The translations under genes and the position numbers were made by a program. The notes under the pieces are model-generated. The model was not told the DNA's origin, ran no database searches, and saw nothing but the letters and a program-made list of their open reading frames with translations. A stretch of 64,000 nucleotides of DNA from Phycisphaerae bacterium (lineage in GTDB: Bacteria > Planctomycetota > Phycisphaerae > UBA1845), in contig JAJDDW010000061.1 in assembly GCA_029260115.1 (NCBI GenBank), forward strand, positions 57,438 to 121,437. Direction: 5' to 3'. Numbering within the stretch: position 1 is the stretch's first letter; each line of letters opens with the position of its first letter. Shown here piece after piece: positions 59,512 through 64,000 of the stretch.

Positions 59512-60405
59512 ATGGGTGATCGTGGTCCCGAAGCAAAAACTGGATTGCTCTGGCATAAAAAAGGAGGCTGGTATCATCGTTATGACGGTAAGCCTATTTA
59601 CTTTGGTGGTGGAGGCTCGATTGAGACATCGTACGAGCGAAAGGGTGACCGTAGCATCAAATATAAAGCTTACCAATCTTGGGTTAATTACGAATCGGAA
59701 CATCACTTTGGCGAGACAAAAAAATAATAGATCATGCCGCTGGCATGATGTCGAGAATGAGAAAGAAGTTTGAAGTTGTGACGAGCGAAATCAACGCCGC
59801 ATTCACAGCTGCCCATCGAGAGATGGGATACTCATCTCACGAATTGCCGATGCTTGTGAAATTACTCAAAACAAAAAAACTGAATCAGTAGACAATGGTA
59901 TCTTCACGATCGACGACTTTAAAACCATACTTGCGGACTGTGATGTAAAATTTAAGTCTATGATGCTCCTCTCGCTTAATTGTGCGCTGAGGAATATAGA
60001 TATAGCGTTTCTTGAATGAAGTGATATAGTTTGGGACAACCAGTGTCTCAACTTAACCCGATCCAAACAAAAAGGAAAACGCCGAACTCCATTGTGGCCC
60101 AGGACGGTGACGGCATTAAAGCAATGGCGAAAAAAATCGAAATCTAAGCTACTAGTTTTTCCCAACGAAGAAGGTGGGCCTTATATTCGTTATGCACATG
60201 GAAGAGATGGAAAATCAAAAACCATTACAAGCAAAAACGATAATCTTTCACGTGGCTTCCGTAGGCGCATGCGACGATTGAAATTGCCTTACAGCTTCGC
60301 CACGTTTGGTAAGTCGGGACCGACGGTCGCTAAGCCATACGTAGATGGAGAAACGATTGAAATGTTGCTTGGTGACGCATCAGAAAAAGTTTGGAAGAAA
60401 CATTA
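59512..60405 (+). pseudogene. Decayed tyrosine-recombinase (integrase)
   Basis: The N-terminal part (59512-59727) reads LLWHKKGGWYHRYDGKPIYF, the core-binding start of planctomycete integrases. After a stop at 59725 the frame continues in pieces: LSLNCALRNIDIAFLE, DIVWDNQCLNLTRSKQKGKR, RTPLWPRTVTALKQW, and finally LPYSFATFGKSGPTVAKPYV to a stop near 60405. At least three stops/frameshifts and loss of the Arg and His-x-x-Arg positions show it is dead. It lies 83 bases from the tRNA fragment. Confidence 0.7.
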
Positions 60406-60855
60406 AGTTCAGACGTATCCTGAAAATGTTGCGAAAGCCGTCAAAGCAATAGAGAAACATTACTTTAGTGGCAAAAAAGCCAAACCGGATCGATAAAGGC
60501 TTTATAGATACGTAGCTAACTTCATTCAGATGGATTCGAAACGGTCGGTATGATGGAGAAATCTCGATCGTGATTCAACAATTCGATACGATCCTGCCGT
60601 TTAGGCACAACAATTTGATGATCGGTCCAAGTCACATGTTCATCCATACCGCAACATCAAAAGTAGATTGCCAGCAACGTGGGTTCCCCTTCAGTTGTAG
60701 ATTCTCTATGCCCAAGTTCTTATACTGCAGGGAAATTTTAGTCCACCGAATTTTAGAAAACCTACCTTAGTACTACAGCGCCGGATAGGCTCAAGCGAGG
60801 TTGTGACTTGAGCCGATAAAGTTATCCAAATGCTTGTCATTGGAGGACTTACGGC
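60406..60855. other. Intergenic stretch with no recognised gene
   Basis: About 450 bases after the integrase remnant. Small open frames exist in several phases, but none has a ribosome site or recognisable motif. It ends with GGAGGACTTACGGC, the ribosome site of the IS701 remnant. Confidence 0.45.
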
Positions 60856-61025
60856 ATGGATGCGAAAGAGATTTCTGGATTGGAATCGGCGTAGATGGAT
60901 TTTCTGGGCGAGTTCGATGATTGTTTCGGCCTCAGCGAGCCGCGGGCACGCCTGCAGACATACGTTTCGGGTCAACTTTCCGACCTGGCGCGAAAGAGTG
61001 TCGAGCCGATGGCGTTGGCGGCCAA
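60856..61025 (+). pseudogene. IS701-family transposase, N-terminal remnant
   Basis: Starts MDAKEISGLESA, stops at an in-frame TAG (60892-60894), and resumes MDFLGEFDDCFGLSEPRARL then QTYVSGQLSDLARKSVEPMA LAA, the start of IS701-type transposases (F-L-x-x-F-x-D-C-F, then Y-x-x-G-Q-L-S-D-L-x-R-K-S-V-E-P). It breaks off at about 61025, where a fragment of an opposite-strand gene begins. Non-functional. Confidence 0.65.
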
Positions 61026-61029
61026 TGTT

Positions 61030-61144
61030 CTACCGACCGCTCCTTCTCGTCATGGCAATGCTGCCAGAGTTCAACAAGCGACCCGAATCGTTCATCCGGC
61101 GACCGCCGAAATAGCTCATCATGAGCACGCGTTAATGTTTGCAT
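61030..61144 (-). pseudogene. DUF932-protein N-terminal fragment
   Basis: Minus-strand frame MQTLTRAHDELFRRSPDERF then GSLVELWQHCHDEKERS, the typical first 38 residues of DUF932 proteins carried on planctomycete mobile elements. ATG at 61144 has GGAAGG four bases ahead. The remaining 250 or so residues are missing, replaced by the IS701 fragment. Its upstream region is intact. Confidence 0.5.
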
Positions 61145-61405
61145 CGTACCTTCCTTTCGTTTGAATCAAGTTCAAGGAAAACCACGAGAGACAACCTTCA
61201 GTTGCACCACCGGCCTCTCGGCCACCCGCTGGGCATAAGCCCGGCAAGCCGACGAGGAGCCGCGTACCCGCTCGATACAAACGACTTGCTTGCGAAATGT
61301 TGTTCAGAAGGGTTATGGCGTGGCGATAGTGCGATGATGCATAGCGGCCGGTGTCCCTAGGCGTGATGCCTTATTCTTGGAGCCTATGTTGCATTTCTCC
61401 AGGGC

Positions 61406-61433
61406 TTGACCCAATCATGCTAACGTATATAAT
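61406..61433 (+). promoter_or_regulatory. Strong promoter of the ArsR gene
   Basis: TTGACC at 61406-61411, a 16-base spacer and TATAAT at 61428-61433, near-consensus for the housekeeping sigma factor. Expected transcription start is about 61440, only some 11 bases ahead of the ATG. Confidence 0.75.
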
Positions 61434-61447
61434 CCCACGGTTATATA
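61426..61447. promoter_or_regulatory. Probable ArsR operator
   Basis: TATATAA - 8 bases - TTATATA, a perfect 7-bp inverted repeat that covers the -10 box and the start point. This is the size and place expected of an ArsR-family autorepressor site. Confidence 0.6.
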
Positions 61448-61450
61448 ACC

Positions 61451-61786
61451 ATGCGGAAGACTACACGGCCAAAACCCGACTCACTCAACGGCACTTTCGC
61501 CGCACTTGCAGACCCAACGCGGCGAGCGATTCTCTTGCGGCTTTCAAAGGGACAGAGCTCCGTTTCCGAATTGGCGAAGCCCTTCGAGCTGAGCCAACCC
61601 GCTGTTTCCAAACACCTGAAAGTGCTCGAACGAGCGGGTCTAATTCAACGAGGCAAGGAAGCTCAATGGCGACCAAGTACGCTGCGACCTAAGCCGCTGA
61701 AAGTAGCTACGCAATGGCTGGAGGGCTTCCGCAAATGCTGGGAAGAGAATTTCGAACGCCTAGACGACATGCTCAATGAACTTTAA
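61451..61786 (+). CDS. ArsR-family transcriptional regulator
   Basis: 111-residue winged-helix repressor. FAALADPTRRAILLRLSKG, SVSELAKPFELSQPAVSKHL KVLERAGLI and the wing following it are canonical; the C-terminal LKVATQWLEGFRKCWEENFE helix is the type found in ArsR proteins paired with SRPBCC/AHSA1 genes. No metal-binding CxC motif. The start lies four bases past the operator, so the mRNA is nearly leaderless. Followed 47 bases later by the SRPBCC gene, its usual partner. Confidence 0.9.
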   Translation: MRKTTRPKPDSLNGTFAALADPTRRAILLRLSKGQSSVSELAKPFELSQPAVSKHLKVLERAGLIQRGKEAQWRPSTLRPKPLKVATQWLEGFRKCWEENFERLDDMLNEL

Positions 61787-61833
61787 GTGAAGCACAAACG
61801 TGGAACCAGAAAGGCCAAAAGGAGGTAATGACC

Positions 61834-62328
61834 ATGGGCACCGGAAACTCACTGAGTCTACTTGCCAAGGGCGACCGCGAAATCGTAATGCAACGAATCT
61901 TCGACGCTCCTCGCGAACTAGTATTCGACGCCTTTACAAAGCCTGAGCTGGTTCAGCGATGGTTGTTAGGACCGCCCGGCTGGACGATGCCTGTCTGCCA
62001 AATCGACCTGAGGGCGGGCGGTGCGTTTCGTTACGTGTGGCGTGGCCCTGATGGTAAGGAGATTGGAATGGGCGGTGCTTACCGCGAGGTTTCGCGGCCC
62101 GAGCGTATCATCCACACGGAGCTGTTCGACGAAGATTGGACCGGCGGAGTGACCATTGTAACAATGACCTATACTCAACAAGATGGCAAGACCCGGCTCG
62201 ACTGTAGCGTGCTGTACGCCTCCGGGCAGGCTCGCGACGCCGTGCTCACGTCCCCGATGGAGCAAGGGGTTTCCCAGGGCTATGACAATCTCGATTCTGT
62301 TCTTGTGAAGCTACATCGTGACAGTTGA
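61834..62328 (+). CDS. SRPBCC/AHSA1-like ligand-binding protein
   Basis: 164-residue helix-grip protein of the AHSA1/START-like type. Signature IVMQRIFDAPRELVFDAFTK then PELVQRWLLGPPGWTMPVCQ; later YTQQDGKTRLDCSVLYAS. ATG at 61834 has GGAGG eight bases ahead; an ATG six bases earlier is possible. Such proteins follow ArsR regulators in pairs of unclear role, perhaps sensing hydrophobic compounds. Confidence 0.88.
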   Translation: MGTGNSLSLLAKGDREIVMQRIFDAPRELVFDAFTKPELVQRWLLGPPGWTMPVCQIDLRAGGAFRYVWRGPDGKEIGMGGAYREVSRPERIIHTELFDEDWTGGVTIVTMTYTQQDGKTRLDCSVLYASGQARDAVLTSPMEQGVSQGYDNLDSVLVKLHRDS

Positions 62329-63007
62329 AGAAACTCTACATTGGCTCAAGAAAAATGGCACAAAGGCAGGCATCAATGGAATGAAGCGATATGGCATCCC
62401 AAACGACCAAGCCTTTGGTGTTTCGATGGGTTTGATGCAGAAGTTCGCCAATAAGGTGGGTAAGGACCACAAGCTCGCTACCGCATTGTGGTCGACGGGA
62501 TGGTATGAGGCCCGCACGTTGGCCGTGTATGTCGCTGAGCCAAACAGAGTCACGAAGCGACAGATGAGCTCTTGGGCGAACTCCTTTGATAACTGGGCCA
62601 TCTGTGACACCGCGTGCTTTCACCTTTTTGACCGAACGCCGTTCGCCTGGGAAATGGTTGAGAAATGGACAGGCTCATCAAAGTACTTTGTTAAGCGGGC
62701 CGGATTCGCCTTGGTCTGGTCGCTCTCGGTTCACGACAAGGCATCGAGGAACGTAGCGTTTCGGAGTGCACTACATCTAATCGAGAATACGCCACCGGAT
62801 GACCGACCGCTTGTCAACAAGGCCATAAATATGGCGTTGCGAGCTACCGGAAAACGCAATTCCATACTGAACAAAGCTGCAATACAAACAGCAACGCGGT
62901 TGGCTGGCTCAGACGCTAGCAGCCGGGCCTGGATAGGCAAGCATGCACTTCGCGAACTTAAGAGCAACGCCGTGCAGTGCCGATTGCAGAAGTCTCAGCG
63001 TCGGTAG
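62318..63007 (+). CDS. AlkD-like DNA alkylation repair protein
   Basis: 229-residue HEAT-like helical protein of the DNA-alkylation-repair family. Typical segments: GTKAGINGMKRYGIPNDQAF GV, KDHKLATALWSTGWYEARTL AVYV, and SWANSFDNWAICDTACFHLF DRTP, with the W/D/R positions that cradle DNA. GTG start at 62318, overlapping the SRPBCC end by 11 bases, so the three genes form one transcription unit from the 61406 promoter. The C-terminus is basic. Confidence 0.8.
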   Translation: MTVEETLHWLKKNGTKAGINGMKRYGIPNDQAFGVSMGLMQKFANKVGKDHKLATALWSTGWYEARTLAVYVAEPNRVTKRQMSSWANSFDNWAICDTACFHLFDRTPFAWEMVEKWTGSSKYFVKRAGFALVWSLSVHDKASRNVAFRSALHLIENTPPDDRPLVNKAINMALRATGKRNSILNKAAIQTATRLAGSDASSRAWIGKHALRELKSNAVQCRLQKSQRR

Positions 63008-63317
63008 TGCCCCTTTGCCTCAACCCCCGCAGCAAGCGACGACGGGTTTACGACGATTCCGCACTCGGCGTACGCCACTCGTGCCGCTCATCCCGATTCC
63101 TGTGAGAACCTAACTGGTAAGACCGGTTGCACGGTACTTGTTCAGAATCTGGACGGCTCGTTGCCGCAGGAATCGACCCGTCCAGCCTTTGTACCAAGGC
63201 CGGAAGCATGCTATCTCTACAAGGTGTTTAACGCGATTATCACGTAGTGGAAACGGGCCAGCCTAGTAAACGACTGGCGTTGAGCAATTCTGGCAGCAGC
63301 GACAACCGTTGCGTTGT
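63008..63317. other. Intergenic region, no supported gene
   Basis: 310 bases. A plus-strand frame reads DSCENLTGKTGCTVLVQNLD, with two Cys, and ends at a TAG near 63247, possibly the tail of a lost secreted protein, but there is no start and no family match I can offer. Confidence 0.3.
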
Positions 63318-63473
63318 TTATTGACCTGTCGATTGGGTTGCGGTGGCGTCAACCTTCGAAACTGGCTGCCTAGCCGTCTTCGTCACAGTCGTTTTGGCGT
63401 TCTTTGCCTGCTTCTTGTCCTTTTGCTCCTTCTTCGACCGCGTGTCCACCTCGTGATGATATCCGTCCGTCAT
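63318..63473 (-). CDS. Small Lys/Thr-rich ORF
   Basis: 51-residue frame, MTDGYHHEVDTRSKKEQKDK KQAKNAKT and a basic, unstructured tail. AAAGG lies nine bases ahead of the ATG at 63473. It follows the IS3 fragment. Nothing identifies it; it may be spurious. Confidence 0.25.
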   Translation of the reverse strand: MTDGYHHEVDTRSKKEQKDKKQAKNAKTTVTKTARQPVSKVDATATQSTGQ

Positions 63474-63493
63474 CGTAATGACCTTTCTCCCGG

Positions 63494-63568
63494 TCAGGTG
63501 GCCGTGCCTGACTCTGTCTGCCTAAGCGCAAAAGCGATCTGCTCTTCTGTGAATCTGGACTTCTTCAT
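63494..63568 (-). pseudogene. IS3-family OrfA N-terminal scrap
   Basis: 24 codons, MKKSRFTEEQIAFALRQTES, exactly the N-terminus of IS3-family OrfA helix-turn-helix proteins, then a TGA instead of the usual continuation. The remainder of the element is absent. Confidence 0.6.
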
Positions 63569-63635
63569 CAGCATTCTCCCCCCGGCCGAAGGCCGAGTCT
63601 GACGACCGAAGTCTACTCGAAAACTCTCGTTTTAA

Positions 63636-63818
63636 ATGGATCAAGATATGGGGAGAACGTCAGTACAAGCCGTCAACGCGCTTCGTGCGGATAAGGATCG
63701 GCAGATTCAAGAAAAGGAGTTGCAGATAGTCAGGCTTGAGCATCTGATCGCTGATACGCAGATGCGTCTCGCGAAATTGGAGAGACTACTAACCCCAGGC
63801 AAGGGGACCGCCCAATGA
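63636..63818 (+). CDS. Short coiled-coil protein or chaperone-tail remnant
   Basis: 60-residue frame, VQAVNALRADKDRQIQEKEL then QIVRLEHLIADTQMRLAKLE, a pure coiled coil. It resembles the C-terminal helix of peptidase S74-type intramolecular chaperones and similar tails of planctomycete secreted proteins (V-Q-A-x-x-x-L-x-A-E-K-D-x-x-I). Here it is separate, with no upstream chaperone domain; its TGA overlaps the next ATG by four bases, suggesting co-translation. Either a small partner protein or the surviving 3-prime end of a larger gene. Confidence 0.45.
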   Translation: MDQDMGRTSVQAVNALRADKDRQIQEKELQIVRLEHLIADTQMRLAKLERLLTPGKGTAQ

Positions 63819-64000
63819 AACATACTACGGTCACAATTCAAGCAATCGTCGGCGTACTAGCGACGACAGCACTTCTGGTAGCTGCCGTAGAGCCGCAATT
63901 CGAAATCACCCGCTCCACCATAGACGGCGGTGGCGTGATGCGGAGCACCGGCGGTGACTTCGAGTTGTCAGGCACAATCGGCCAGCCAGATGCCGGTGTG
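63815..64000 (+). CDS. Partial secreted planctomycete protein
   Basis: Starts ATG 63815 inside the previous stop (ATGA) and runs off the window. The signal peptide MKHTTVTIQAIVGVLATTAL LVAA is followed by ITRSTIDGGGVMRSTGGDFE LSGTIGQPDAG, the typical opening of a planctomycete family of surface proteins that share this leader. Function is not known; the C-terminal part is outside the window. Confidence 0.75.
   Translation, partial: MKHTTVTIQAIVGVLATTALLVAAVEPQFEITRSTIDGGGVMRSTGGDFELSGTIGQPDAGV

Noticed and set aside
1..64000. CRISPR array or cas genes
   Set aside because: No regularly spaced direct repeats and no Cas motif seen; repeats found are palindromic and irregularly spaced.
1..64000. 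Prophage or replication origin
   Set aside because: No phage structural genes, DnaA boxes or partition genes were recognised; only integrase and transposase scraps are present.

Overview
The window looks like a chromosomal segment of a planctomycete, most likely of the Phycisphaerae type. The indicators are: a 5S rRNA gene with no 16S or 23S beside it, a CzcA-type efflux cluster and MBOAT/SGNH pair scattered among housekeeping genes, small proteins with a CxxC-RGL-CPxCG zinc ribbon, the IDGGGVMRSTGGDFELSGTIGQ leader at the right edge, a VPxxGEWGLAVLVLLLLTAGTV C-terminal sorting signal, planctomycete-style integrase remnants, and dispersed palindromes. This placement is inferred from family knowledge; no database search was done.

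Layout. 1-400: the tail of a partial gene and a bidirectional terminator. 0.4-3 kb (minus): an unknown receiver-like gene, then groES and groEL. 3.2-16.1 kb (minus): CBS antiporter, then the conserved run phoH - HD phosphodiesterase (PgpH type) - ybeY - CorC/CNNM; cdsA, an SRAP protein, a GspE/PilB ATPase and an FHA-GAF-SpoIIE phosphatase. 16.2-23.1 kb (minus): an accessory stretch of secreted or lipid-anchored proteins separated by mosaic dispersed repeats, an IS110 remnant and a 58-residue membrane protein. 23.4-35.3 kb (plus): structured leader, nusA, infB, zinc-ribbon membrane protein, ylxP-like, rbfA, HhH protein, giant TPR lipoprotein, yebC. 35.4-38 kb (minus): MBOAT acyltransferase and SGNH partner. 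38-39.2 kb: decayed intergenic DNA with hairpin repeats. 39.3-41.2 kb (plus): cdaA-cdaR-like pair, then 5S rRNA. 41.7-42.7 kb: tiny hydrophobic ORF and a complete IS5-family element. 42.8-45.7 kb: aminotransferase and HD-GYP protein. 45.7-52.8 kb (minus): heavy-metal efflux cluster with a hidden small lipoprotein and a Cys/His-rich secreted protein. 53.1-56.8 kb: tRNA-Leu, deletion scar of an ECF sigma factor, kbl, rhomboid protease. 56.8-61.2 kb: broken nuclease gene, long perfect hairpin, coiled-coil protein, tRNA 3-prime fragment with a decayed integrase, IS701 and DUF932 scraps. 61.4-64 kb (plus): ArsR/SRPBCC/AlkD-like unit, IS3 scrap, and the start of a secreted repeat protein.

Functional links. 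The window carries both an enzyme that should make cyclic di-AMP (CdaA at 39.3 kb) and one that should degrade it (PgpH type at 7.1 kb). The nusA-infB-rbfA-yebC run is a transcription/translation block. CzcC - small lipoprotein - CzcB - CzcA form one efflux operon probably preceded by the Cys/His-rich protein. The right third (53-64 kb) is a decayed integration zone.

Most worth follow-up: the 25-bp perfect inverted repeat at 57947-58012; the T8 frameshift splitting a nuclease; the two-terminator leader ahead of nusA; altered active-site residues in YbeY, CdaA, the HhH protein and an esterase-like protein; and the mosaic repeat family at 19-21 kb, one module of which supplies the end of a coding sequence.
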